Under the pieces are notes generated by a model that worked only from the letters and a program-made list of their open reading frames with translations, was not told the origin of the DNA and did no database searches. From assembly GCA_002435715.1 (NCBI GenBank), contig DISD01000075.1, positions 396 to 36,055 on the forward strand: a stretch of DNA of 35,660 nucleotides, in the 5' to 3' direction. Below are positions 1-7,313 of the stretch, piece after piece (positions within the stretch are counted from its first letter, which is position 1; each line of letters begins with the position of its first letter). A program made the position numbers and the translations under genes. This DNA is from Rhodospirillaceae bacterium UBA6219 (GTDB taxonomy: Bacteria; Pseudomonadota; Alphaproteobacteria; Rhodospirillales; Magnetospirillaceae).

Positions 1-1
1 C

Positions 2-1489
2 GATCCGGGCACCATGAGCCCCTATCAGCACGGTGAAGTTTACGTCACCGACGATGGCGCCGAAACCGACCTGGATCTGGGCCATTACGAACGTTTCACC
101 GGCGTCGCCTCGCGCAAGTCGGACAACATCACCACCGGCCGTATCTATTCCGATGTGATTGCCAAGGAACGCCGCGGCGACTATCTGGGTGCCACGGTTC
201 AGGTGATTCCGCACGTCACCAACGCCATCAAGGATTTCGTCAAGTCGGACGTCACCGACGAGGACTTCATCTTGTGCGAAATTGGCGGCACGGTCGGCGA
301 CATCGAATCCCTGCCGTTCCTGGAGGCCATCCGTCAGCTGGCCAACGAACTGGGGCGTGAACGCACCATGTTCATCCACCTGACGCTGCTGCCCTATATC
401 CCGTCGGCCGGCGAGTTGAAGACCAAGCCGACCCAGCACTCGGTCAAGGAACTCTTGAGCGTCGGTATTCAGCCCGATCTGCTGATGTGCCGTTCCGATC
501 GCGAGATTCCCGAGGGCGAGCGCAAGAAGATCGCTTTGTTCTGCAACGTGCGTGGCGAAGCGGTGATCCCGGCGCTGGATGTGGACAGCATTTACCATGT
601 CCCGGTCAGCTATCACGAGCAAGGCCTGGACGAGCAGGTGTGCAAGCATTTCGGCATCGAATCCGCCGAGCCGAACCTGGAACGCTGGGTCAACATCGTC
701 AACCGCGTGCGCCAGCCGGAAGGCGAGGTGACCATCGCCGTGGTCGGCAAGTACACCAGCCTGCTGGACAGCTACAAGTCGTTGGCCGAAGCCCTGACCC
801 ATGGTGGCATCGCCAACAACGTGCGTGTGCGTCTGAACTGGATCGACAGCCAGATTTTCGAACGCGAAGACGCCGTCCAATATCTGGAACCCTGCCATGG
901 CATCCTGGTGCCCGGCGGTTTCGGCGAGCGCGGTGCTTCGGGCAAGATCGAGGCGGTTCGTTTCGCCCGTGAACGCAAGGTGCCTTATTTCGGCATCTGC
1001 TTCGGCATGCAGATGGCGGTGATCGAAACCGCCCGCAATCTGGCTGGTATCAGCGCTGCCAGTTCGACCGAGTTCGGCCCCTGTGAGGAGCCGGTGGTCG
1101 GTCTGATGACCGAATGGCTGAAGGGCAATGCCCTGGAAAAGCGTTCGCAATCAGGTGATCTGGGCGGCACGCTGCGCCTGGGCGCCTATGATTGCGACCT
1201 GAAGGCCGATTCGCGGGTGCGCGAGATCTATGGTTCCGAGCGCATCTCTGAACGCCATCGCCATCGCTACGAAGTCAACATGGACTATCGGTCGCGCTTG
1301 GAAGCGGCGGGCTTGTCATTCTCGGGGCTGTCGCCCGACGGCGTTCTGCCGGAAATCGTCGAGTTCCCCGACCATCCGTGGTTCATCGGCGTGCAGTTCC
1401 ATCCGGAACTGAAATCCAAGCCCTTTGATCCCCATCCGCTGTTCACCAGCTTCATTGAAGCGGCCGTGCGGCAATCGCGTCTGGTGTAA
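2..1489 (+). CDS. pyrG: CTP synthase (5' end outside the window)
   Basis: CTP synthase makes CTP from UTP, ATP and glutamine, the last step of pyrimidine nucleotide synthesis. The reading frame is open from the first bases (D-P-G-T before the methionine at position 14). The family normally has about 45-50 more N-terminal residues with the P-loop, so the start lies upstream and the methionine at 14 is internal. Visible are the N-terminal synthetase domain (EIGGTVGDIES, LPYIPSAGELKTKPTQHS) and the C-terminal class I glutamine amidotransferase domain. The latter has the nucleophile elbow GICFGMQMAV and the His/Glu of the triad in FHPELKSKP near the end. The stop codon is only 5 nt before the kdsA start, so the two are probably co-transcribed. 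The downstream order kdsA-eno is usual in alphaproteobacteria. Identification is essentially certain. Confidence 0.97.
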   Translation, partial: DPGTMSPYQHGEVYVTDDGAETDLDLGHYERFTGVASRKSDNITTGRIYSDVIAKERRGDYLGATVQVIPHVTNAIKDFVKSDVTDEDFILCEIGGTVGDIESLPFLEAIRQLANELGRERTMFIHLTLLPYIPSAGELKTKPTQHSVKELLSVGIQPDLLMCRSDREIPEGERKKIALFCNVRGEAVIPALDVDSIYHVPVSYHEQGLDEQVCKHFGIESAEPNLERWVNIVNRVRQPEGEVTIAVVGKYTSLLDSYKSLAEALTHGGIANNVRVRLNWIDSQIFEREDAVQYLEPCHGILVPGGFGERGASGKIEAVRFARERKVPYFGICFGMQMAVIETARNLAGISAASSTEFGPCEEPVVGLMTEWLKGNALEKRSQSGDLGGTLRLGAYDCDLKADSRVREIYGSERISERHRHRYEVNMDYRSRLEAAGLSFSGLSPDGVLPEIVEFPDHPWFIGVQFHPELKSKPFDPHPLFTSFIEAAVRQSRLV

Positions 1490-1494
1490 TCATC

Positions 1495-2340
1495 ATGGCC
1501 CATCATCACGTCGCCGTCGGTCGCAATCTGGTTTTGGGCAATGATCTGCCCCTGGTGTTGATCGCCGGCCCGTGCCAGATGGAAAGCCGTGAACACGCCT
1601 TGGAATGTGCCGGGGCGCTGAAGGACATGTGTGAAAAGGCCGGCATCGGCCTGATCTACAAGTCGTCTTTCGACAAGGCCAACCGCACGTCTTTGTCGGG
1701 GCGTCGCGGCCTGGGTCTAGAGGCGGCGTTGCCGGTCTTCGCCGAGATCCGCGAAAGCCTGGGCCTGCCGGTGCTGACCGACATCCATAACGAAGAACAA
1801 TGCGCCCCTGTCGCCAAGGCGGTGGACGTGTTGCAAATCCCGGCCTTCTTGTGCCGTCAGACCGATCTGCTGCTGGCTGCCGGCCGTACGGGGGCGGTGA
1901 TCAACGTCAAGAAGGGCCAGTTCCTGGCACCGAACCAGATGGCTAATGTGGCCGCCAAGGTGGAAAGCACCGGCAATTCGCGCATTTTGCTGACCGAACG
2001 CGGCGCCTCCTTCGGCTATGGCGATCTGGTGGCCGACATGCGGGCGCTGCCGATGATGGCGGCGACCGGTTTTCCCGTCATCATGGACGCCACCCATGCG
2101 GTGCAAAGCCCAGGTGGGCAAGGGGCTTCCTCGGGCGGCGACCGTCGTTTCGCCCCCGTCCTGGCCCGTGCCGCCGTTTCGCTTGGCATTGCCGGTGTTT
2201 TCATTGAAACCCATCCCGATCCCGACCACGCACCGTCCGACGGACCCAACATGATCCGTTTGGCCGACATGCCGGCCCTGATCGAGACCCTGATGGCCTT
2301 TGACCGTTTGGCCAAGGCCCATCCCATCACCATAGACTAA
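1495..2340 (+). CDS. kdsA: 3-deoxy-D-manno-octulosonate 8-phosphate synthase
   Basis: KDO-8-phosphate synthase condenses arabinose-5-phosphate with phosphoenolpyruvate to start synthesis of KDO, the inner-core sugar of lipopolysaccharide; this implies a Gram-negative envelope. The 281-aa product matches the family length. Recognisable blocks are IAGPCQMES (residues 23-31), TDIHNEEQ, KKGQFLAPNQM, RGASFGYGDLV and DATHAVQSPGGQG. The cysteine in AGPC (Cys27) is at the position that separates metal-dependent enzymes (Cys) from metal-independent E. coli-type enzymes (Asn). With the His in DATHAV and the Glu/Asp in FIETHPDPDHAPSDGP it points to the metal-dependent class; that is an inference from family knowledge. 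The gene follows pyrG by 5 nt and precedes eno by 29 nt, so it is likely in the same operon. The PEP substrate links it to enolase next door. Confidence 0.96.
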   Translation: MAHHHVAVGRNLVLGNDLPLVLIAGPCQMESREHALECAGALKDMCEKAGIGLIYKSSFDKANRTSLSGRRGLGLEAALPVFAEIRESLGLPVLTDIHNEEQCAPVAKAVDVLQIPAFLCRQTDLLLAAGRTGAVINVKKGQFLAPNQMANVAAKVESTGNSRILLTERGASFGYGDLVADMRALPMMAATGFPVIMDATHAVQSPGGQGASSGGDRRFAPVLARAAVSLGIAGVFIETHPDPDHAPSDGPNMIRLADMPALIETLMAFDRLAKAHPITID

Positions 2341-2369
2341 CCGAAACGTCCGAAATCTGGAGATTTCCG

Positions 2370-3647
2370 ATGACTGCCATTATCGATATCCACGCCCGCG
2401 AAATTCTGGACTCGCGCGGCAATCCCACTGTCGAAGTCGACGTGGTGCTGGAAAGCGGTGTCATGGGCCGCGCCGCCGTTCCGTCGGGGGCCTCGACCGG
2501 CGCCCACGAAGCGGTGGAGCTGCGTGACGGCGACAAGAAGCGCTATGGCGGTAAGGGCGTGCTGAAGGCCGTCGAAAGCGTCAATGGCGAAATCTACGAC
2601 GCCCTGTCGGGCATGGATGCCGAAGACCAGGTGGCCTTGGACAAGACCATGATCGACCTGGACGGCACCCCCAACAAGGCCCGCCTGGGCGCCAATGCCA
2701 TCCTGGGTGTGTCGCTGGCCTGTGCCCGTGCCGCCGCCGAGGATGCCGGCCTGCCGCTGTACCGTTATGTGGGTGGTGCCTTCGCGTCCCTGCTGCCGGT
2801 GCCGATGATGAACATCATCAATGGCGGCGCCCATGCCGACAACCCCATCGACATCCAGGAATTCATGATCATGCCGGTGGGCGCCCCCACCTGCACCGAC
2901 GCCATCCGCATGGGGTCTGAAGTCTTCCAGGCGCTGAAGAAGCAGCTCAAGGACGCCGGTCACAACACCAATGTGGGTGACGAAGGGGGCTTCGCTCCCA
3001 ACCTGAAGTCGGCCGAGCAGGCGCTGGATTTCATCATGCAGTCCATCGAGAAGGCTGGTTACAAGCCGGGCGAGGACATCATGCTGGCACTGGACTGCGC
3101 TTCGACCGAGTTCTTCAAGGATGGCAAGTACGAGATGGTCGGCGCCAAGAAGAGCTATGACCAGAAGGGCCTGGTCAAGTTCTACTCGAAGCTGGTCAAG
3201 TCCTATCCCATCATCTCTATCGAAGACGGCTGCGCCGAGGACGATCTGGACGGTTGGGAAATGCTGACCGACGAACTGGGCGGCAAGGTCCAATTGGTGG
3301 GCGACGATCTGTTCGTCACCAACCCGGCCCGGCTGTCCATGGGCATCGACAAGGGCTTGGCCAATTCCATTCTGGTCAAGGTCAACCAGATCGGTTCGCT
3401 GACCGAGACCCTGGAAGCCGTCGATATGGCCCACAAGGCCGGCTATACCGCCGTCATGAGCCATCGTTCGGGCGAGACCGAGGATTCGACCATCGCCGAT
3501 TTGGCGGTGGCTACCAATTGCGGCCAGATCAAGACCGGCTCGCTGTCGCGTTCCGACCGTCTGGCCAAGTACAACCAGCTGATCCGCCTGGAAGAGGAGC
3601 TGGGCCCGGCAGCCCGTTATGCCGGTACCACCATCATGAAGCGCTGA
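2370..3647 (+). CDS. eno: enolase (phosphopyruvate hydratase)
   Basis: Enolase interconverts 2-phosphoglycerate and phosphoenolpyruvate in glycolysis and gluconeogenesis. The 425-aa product is full length. It starts MTAIIDIHAREILDSRGNPT, and a CTGGAGA Shine-Dalgarno-like stretch precedes the ATG. Family blocks include GAHADNPIDIQEFMIMP, GDEGGFAPN, ISIEDGCAEDDLDGW (metal ligands), NSILVKVNQIGSLTET (catalytic lysine) and the signature SHRSGETEDSTIADLAV near the C terminus. It is the last gene of the pyrG-kdsA-eno run and is followed 24 nt later by a strong intrinsic terminator. Its product PEP feeds KdsA upstream and, through pyruvate, the pyruvate dehydrogenase complex encoded 2.6 kb downstream. 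Confidence 0.98.
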   Translation: MTAIIDIHAREILDSRGNPTVEVDVVLESGVMGRAAVPSGASTGAHEAVELRDGDKKRYGGKGVLKAVESVNGEIYDALSGMDAEDQVALDKTMIDLDGTPNKARLGANAILGVSLACARAAAEDAGLPLYRYVGGAFASLLPVPMMNIINGGAHADNPIDIQEFMIMPVGAPTCTDAIRMGSEVFQALKKQLKDAGHNTNVGDEGGFAPNLKSAEQALDFIMQSIEKAGYKPGEDIMLALDCASTEFFKDGKYEMVGAKKSYDQKGLVKFYSKLVKSYPIISIEDGCAEDDLDGWEMLTDELGGKVQLVGDDLFVTNPARLSMGIDKGLANSILVKVNQIGSLTETLEAVDMAHKAGYTAVMSHRSGETEDSTIADLAVATNCGQIKTGSLSRSDRLAKYNQLIRLEEELGPAARYAGTTIMKR

Positions 3648-3671
3648 TTACCCGCTTCACGATTATGACGT

Positions 3672-3698
3672 ACGGCCGGGGTTCACCCCGGCCGTTTT
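3672..3698 (+). terminator. intrinsic terminator after eno
   Basis: A perfect 10-bp inverted repeat ACGGCCGGGG (3672-3681) and CCCCGGCCGT (3686-3695) encloses a TTCA loop. A short T tract (3695-3698) follows. It starts 24 nt after the eno stop codon and closes the pyrG-kdsA-eno transcription unit. Confidence 0.88.
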
Positions 3699-3951
3699 CG
3701 ATTCCAAGTTTTGTTATTTATCGGAACAAATGGGAATCAAATGTAGCTTTGGGTATTTACTTTGGATTTTATGAAAACTCAGCATACTAACGGCCAGTTA
3801 ACAAAGCTGTGCTAAGTTCCCCTGCCGTTCTTGCGAACGGATGGAAAGGTGAGTCTTTTTCGCCACAGAAGTGACGATTGATTCAAGAAAATGAATCAAA
3901 CCATTCACATCCTGTTGACGTTATGAATCTGACTGTGATTCCATCCCCTTC
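3699..3951. promoter_or_regulatory. AT-rich leader region upstream of ftsB with three inverted repeats
   Basis: This gap between the eno terminator and ftsB is clearly richer in A/T than the genes around it, and no convincing gene lies in it. Seen directly: a nested stem GATTCC/GGAATC (3700-3705/3733-3738) enclosing TTTGTT/AACAAA (3710-3715/3725-3730); a hairpin CCGTTC-TTGC-GAACGG (3825-3840); and a perfect 8-bp inverted repeat TTGATTCA/TGAATCAA (3878-3885/3892-3899) with a 6-nt spacer. A TTGACG at 3914-3919 could be a -35 element for ftsB, but the matching -10 is weak. The 3878-3899 repeat lies just upstream of that element and could be an operator. Function is inferred. Confidence 0.45.
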
Positions 3952-4257
3952 ATGCTGACGGAACTCAAAAGACGGCTGCGCCATGTCATGGGGCCCCTGT
4001 TCGGGGTCGGTGCCTTGGCTTATTTCGCCTACCACACGGTAGAAGGCGAACGCGGTGTCTTGGCCTGGCTGCGTCTAGATAAGGAAATCCTGGCTGCTGA
4101 GCTGCAATTGGCCAGTGTCAGTTCCGAGCGCCAAGCGCTGGAACATCGTGTCTTGCTGCTGCGTCCCGACCACTTGGATCCCGACATGCTGGAAGAACGG
4201 GCGCGGGCCATGCTGAACATGGGCCGCGCCGACGAAATGGTGATCTTTCAGAAGTAA
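3952..4257 (+). CDS. ftsB: septum formation initiator family protein (FtsB/DivIC-like)
   Basis: FtsB is a small bitopic membrane protein that joins FtsL and FtsQ in the divisome and helps activate septal peptidoglycan synthesis. The 101-aa product has the family layout: a short basic cytoplasmic N terminus (KRRLRHVMG), one membrane segment at about residues 13-28 (PLFGVGALAYFAYHTV), then a periplasmic coiled-coil-like helix (about 38-72). The end, DPDMLEERARAMLNMGRADEMVIF, matches the conserved septum-initiator C-terminal motif. The gene lies between eno and pdhA, as in many alphaproteobacteria. Here a chemoreceptor gene on the other strand is inserted between ftsB and pdhA. The two stop codons abut (TAA at 4255-4257, next gene's stop at 4258-4260), leaving no space for a terminator. 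Sequence identity in this family is low; context gives much of the confidence. Confidence 0.88.
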   Translation: MLTELKRRLRHVMGPLFGVGALAYFAYHTVEGERGVLAWLRLDKEILAAELQLASVSSERQALEHRVLLLRPDHLDPDMLEERARAMLNMGRADEMVIFQK

Positions 4258-5940
4258 TCAGCTTTGGTCGATGGCCGTCAGGAAGCTTTCAATGGATTGC
4301 CGCAATTCGTTGGATGCGTGATTCACTTGTTCGGAAGCTTGGTTGACCTGTTGGGCGCGATCGCCGCTACGGCCGGCCGCCTGCTTGATATCGGTCATGA
4401 TGTCCGAGACCGAGTTGGTGCCCACGGCCGCTTCCTCGACGTTGCGGGCAATTTCCTTGGTGGCGGCGTTTTGCTCCTCCATGGCGGCGGAAATGCCACT
4501 GGCCACATCCTGCATGCGCCCGATGGCGATGATGACGTCGTTGATGGCGCTGACCACCTCGCGGGTCTGCGCTTGAACCGTGGTGATTTGAGTGGTGATG
4601 TCTTGGGTGGCGCGACCGGTTTGGGTGGCCAGGGATTTGACCTCGTTGGCGACCACGGCGAAGCCCTTGCCGGCCTCACCGGCACGCGCTGCCTCGATGG
4701 TCGCGTTCAGTGCCAGCAGGTTGGTCTGGCTGGCGATGTCGGTGATCATGCCGACGATGTCGGAAATCTGCTTGGCGGTTTGGTCCAGGGCATGCACGGA
4801 TGCCGTGGCGCTGTCGGCGGCTTGGGCGGCATGGGTGGTGGCGTCGGCCGAGACGGTGATCTGGCGCGAAATCTCTCCGATCGAGGCCGCCAGTTCTTCA
4901 GCGGCGGAAGCCACCGTTTGCACATTGTTGGCTGCCTGGGTGGCGGCGCTGCTGCCGCTGGCGGCACATGCGCGACCGTGTTCAGCGTCATCAAGCATCT
5001 GAGACGAGGTTTCGGCCATGGTCTGCGAGGCTGTCCCCACTTCCCGCAGGCGTTGGGCGCAGGTCTGCTCGAACCCGGCCACCAGCTCATGCAGACGTTC
5101 GGCTCGGGCCAGTTTCTCGCGTTGCTCGCGCTGTGCCTCTTGTTCCAGGGCGCGTTCGCGTTTGAGGTGATCGCACAAGCTGCGCAGGGCCAGGGCCATC
5201 TGTCCCAGTTCGTCACGACGAGCGGTTCCGGAAATCTTGGTGTCCAATTCACCTCGCGCCAAGGCATGTACGTGGTCGACGCTGGCGACCAGGGGCAGGG
5301 TGATGCCGTAACGGGCAATCAGGATGGCGACGGCGAAGGCTAGGCCAAGTGCGGTGACGGTGACGCTCGTGGTCAGGATGGTGCGCGTGCGGACCACGTC
5401 CTCGGCCTCTTGAGTGCGGGCGGCAAGACGATTTTCCTGCTGCTTGAAGAAGCTGCGAACCACCTCGCGGAGCGCAGCGGCCTCGCGGTCGGCGATGCGG
5501 GTCTGGTCTTGCAGGGCTGTGTCGGTGTTGCCGCTACGGGCGGTGGCGAGGACCACTCGGGCCGCCTGTTCGAACTCGGCTTTCCGGCTTTCCATCTCTT
5601 GCAGCAGTGGGTCTCCGGCGGCGCTCCCCATCAGTGCCCGCGTTTTATCCATGCGTTGTTGGAACAGCTTCAGTTCCGCGCTCAGCTTGGTGGCGGCCTC
5701 GTCGGCGGTTTTTTCGCTGGGGGCGGCGGCGGCCAGGGCTTGGATGGCGTTCATGGCCTGGACGTTGGTGTTCATGCGTGCCGCCAGCAAGGTGGCGCTG
5801 CCTTCGTCGGCGACGTAATGCAATTGCTGGCCCAGCCGGTCCAGGGATGACAGGGCGGTCAAGCTGGCGCCGATCCAGGCAAGGCTGAACAGCACGACGA
5901 TAAAGACGATCTTGTACAAGACCTTCATGTTGTTCAGCAT
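4258..5940 (-). CDS. methyl-accepting chemotaxis protein (HAMP, no tether peptide)
   Basis: A transmembrane chemoreceptor that would control CheA through CheW; its ligand is unknown. I chose the start at 5940 (MLNNMKVLYKIVF), 560 aa, because GGGGAGG stands 5 nt upstream. A start nine codons further out lacks such a site. Layout: TM1 about 8-30, a periplasmic helical domain about 30-190 resembling four-helix-bundle sensors, TM2 about 195-217, a HAMP domain, and a cytoplasmic signalling domain. The hairpin tip reads TDIASQTNLLALNATIEAARAGEAGKGFAVVA. The protein ends in ESFLTAIDQS, with no CheR/CheB-tethering pentapeptide. It is not part of the che operon 13 kb away and interrupts the usual ftsB-pdhA neighbourhood. 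Sensor specificity cannot be told from sequence. Confidence 0.93.
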   Translation of the reverse strand: MLNNMKVLYKIVFIVVLFSLAWIGASLTALSSLDRLGQQLHYVADEGSATLLAARMNTNVQAMNAIQALAAAAPSEKTADEAATKLSAELKLFQQRMDKTRALMGSAAGDPLLQEMESRKAEFEQAARVVLATARSGNTDTALQDQTRIADREAAALREVVRSFFKQQENRLAARTQEAEDVVRTRTILTTSVTVTALGLAFAVAILIARYGITLPLVASVDHVHALARGELDTKISGTARRDELGQMALALRSLCDHLKRERALEQEAQREQREKLARAERLHELVAGFEQTCAQRLREVGTASQTMAETSSQMLDDAEHGRACAASGSSAATQAANNVQTVASAAEELAASIGEISRQITVSADATTHAAQAADSATASVHALDQTAKQISDIVGMITDIASQTNLLALNATIEAARAGEAGKGFAVVANEVKSLATQTGRATQDITTQITTVQAQTREVVSAINDVIIAIGRMQDVASGISAAMEEQNAATKEIARNVEEAAVGTNSVSDIMTDIKQAAGRSGDRAQQVNQASEQVNHASNELRQSIESFLTAIDQS

Positions 5941-6293
5941 AGCTGCCTCCCCATCATGAATGTCCACTTTGGGTAAATTTTATCACACCACCATTTCTTC
6001 CAATAACCGTGGATGTGAGGTGGCTGCCATGTGTCGTGGGCTAGGGGTGGCAAGGAAGAGGGCGATCCCCATATACGATTTGCCGGCTAAGTCCCGGATG
6101 GGATTGGGTTGCTGCATCGCACCACCCGCTCCCCGCCCATTTGGTTAGGAAACGATAAATAACCAAATATGGGTTAATCATGTATATTGCGTTGCAATAC
6201 AAGCATTTTTTCGTTCAAAACAGCTTGTCAGAAAGGGAAGGTTGGTTTACCTATCTTTCCGTGAATTTACACCATCAGGCCCTGGGAGGAACC
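5941..6293. promoter_or_regulatory. divergent promoter region, chemoreceptor / pdhA
   Basis: This 353-nt gap separates two divergent genes and should hold both promoters. Next to pdhA there is a perfect 9-bp inverted repeat ATTTGGTTA/TAACCAAAT (6139-6147/6160-6168, 12-nt spacer). A further GGTTA half-site follows at 6172-6176, so three GGTTA/TAACC half-sites alternate in orientation. Then comes a 15-bp palindrome TATTGC-GTT-GCAATA (6185-6199). These look like transcription-factor sites controlling pdhA, but I cannot name the factor. On the minus strand TAAAAT (plus coordinates 5977-5982) is a possible -10 for the chemoreceptor. No gene is convincing in this stretch; the pdhA frame is open upstream to 6180, but the ribosome-binding site favours 6294. 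Confidence 0.5.
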
Positions 6294-7295
6294 ATGGCGA
6301 CCACATCCAAGCGCAAAGCCAAAGCGGCGGAGATCGGCCCCGATCAGTTGATCGGTTGGTATCGCGATATGCTGCAGATCCGTCGTTTCGAGGAAAAGGC
6401 CGGCCAGTTGTACGGCATGGGTCTGATCGGTGGTTTCTGCCACCTGTATATCGGCCAGGAAGCGGTGGTCGTCGGCATGCAGTCGGCGGCGGGCGAGACC
6501 GATTCGGTCATCACGTCGTACCGCGATCACGGCCAAATGTTGGCTTGCGGCATGGACCCGCGGGGCGTCATGGCGGAACTGACCGGGCGCATCGGCGGCT
6601 ATTCCAAGGGTAAGGGCGGCTCGATGCATATGTTCAGCCGTGAAAAGCGCTTTTATGGCGGTCACGGCATCGTCGGGGCCCAGGTGCCGATCGGCACCGG
6701 CTTGGGTTTTGCCCACAAGTACACCGGCGATCAGGGCGTCTGTCACGTCTATTTGGGCGACGGTGCGCTTAACCAGGGTCAGGTTTACGAAAGCTTCAAC
6801 ATGGCCGCTTTGTGGAAGCTGCCGGTTGTCTATGTGATCGAAAACAACAAATACGCCATGGGCACTTCGTCCGAGCGTCACGCCGCCGGCACCGAGCTTT
6901 ACAAGCGTGGCGCCGCTTACGGCATTCCCGGCGAAGCGGTGGACGGCATGAGCGTCCAGGCGGTCTATGAAGCCGCCAGCAAGGCCCTGGAGCACGCCCG
7001 TTCCGGCAACGGCCCCTATATCCTGGAAATGAAGACCTATCGCTATCGCGGCCATTCCATGTCCGATCCGGCCAAGTACCGGACCAAGGAAGAGGTGACC
7101 AAGATGCGCGAACAGCACGACCCCATCGACACCTTGAAGAACCGCCTGCTCGAAGCCGGTCTGATCGACGAGGCGGCGCTGAAGGAAATGGACCGCGAGG
7201 TCAAGGCGATCGTCTCGGAAGCAGCCGAATTCGCACAAACCAGCCCCGAGCCGGATGTGTCCGAATTGTGGACCGACGTAATGATTGAAGCCTAA
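6294..7295 (+). CDS. pdhA: pyruvate dehydrogenase E1 component, alpha subunit
   Basis: The alpha subunit of the thiamine-diphosphate-dependent E1 decarboxylates pyruvate and acetylates the lipoyl groups of E2. The start at 6294 (MATTSKRKAK) has GGGAGGA 4 nt upstream and gives 333 aa, normal for this family; an in-frame ATG at 6180 would add 38 residues with no ribosome-binding site. Visible are SYRDHG, KGKGGSMHMF (residues 106-114), the ThDP-binding motif GDGALNQG (155-162) with NN at 184-185, and YRYRGHSMSDPAKYR, which includes the conserved loop around the E1-alpha active site. It heads the operon pdhA-pdhB-pdhC and is separated from pdhB by 18 nt. The long upstream region with palindromes suggests transcriptional control. 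Confidence 0.97.
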   Translation: MATTSKRKAKAAEIGPDQLIGWYRDMLQIRRFEEKAGQLYGMGLIGGFCHLYIGQEAVVVGMQSAAGETDSVITSYRDHGQMLACGMDPRGVMAELTGRIGGYSKGKGGSMHMFSREKRFYGGHGIVGAQVPIGTGLGFAHKYTGDQGVCHVYLGDGALNQGQVYESFNMAALWKLPVVYVIENNKYAMGTSSERHAAGTELYKRGAAYGIPGEAVDGMSVQAVYEAASKALEHARSGNGPYILEMKTYRYRGHSMSDPAKYRTKEEVTKMREQHDPIDTLKNRLLEAGLIDEAALKEMDREVKAIVSEAAEFAQTSPEPDVSELWTDVMIEA

Positions 7296-7313
7296 GGCCA
7301 GGGAGACGAGACG

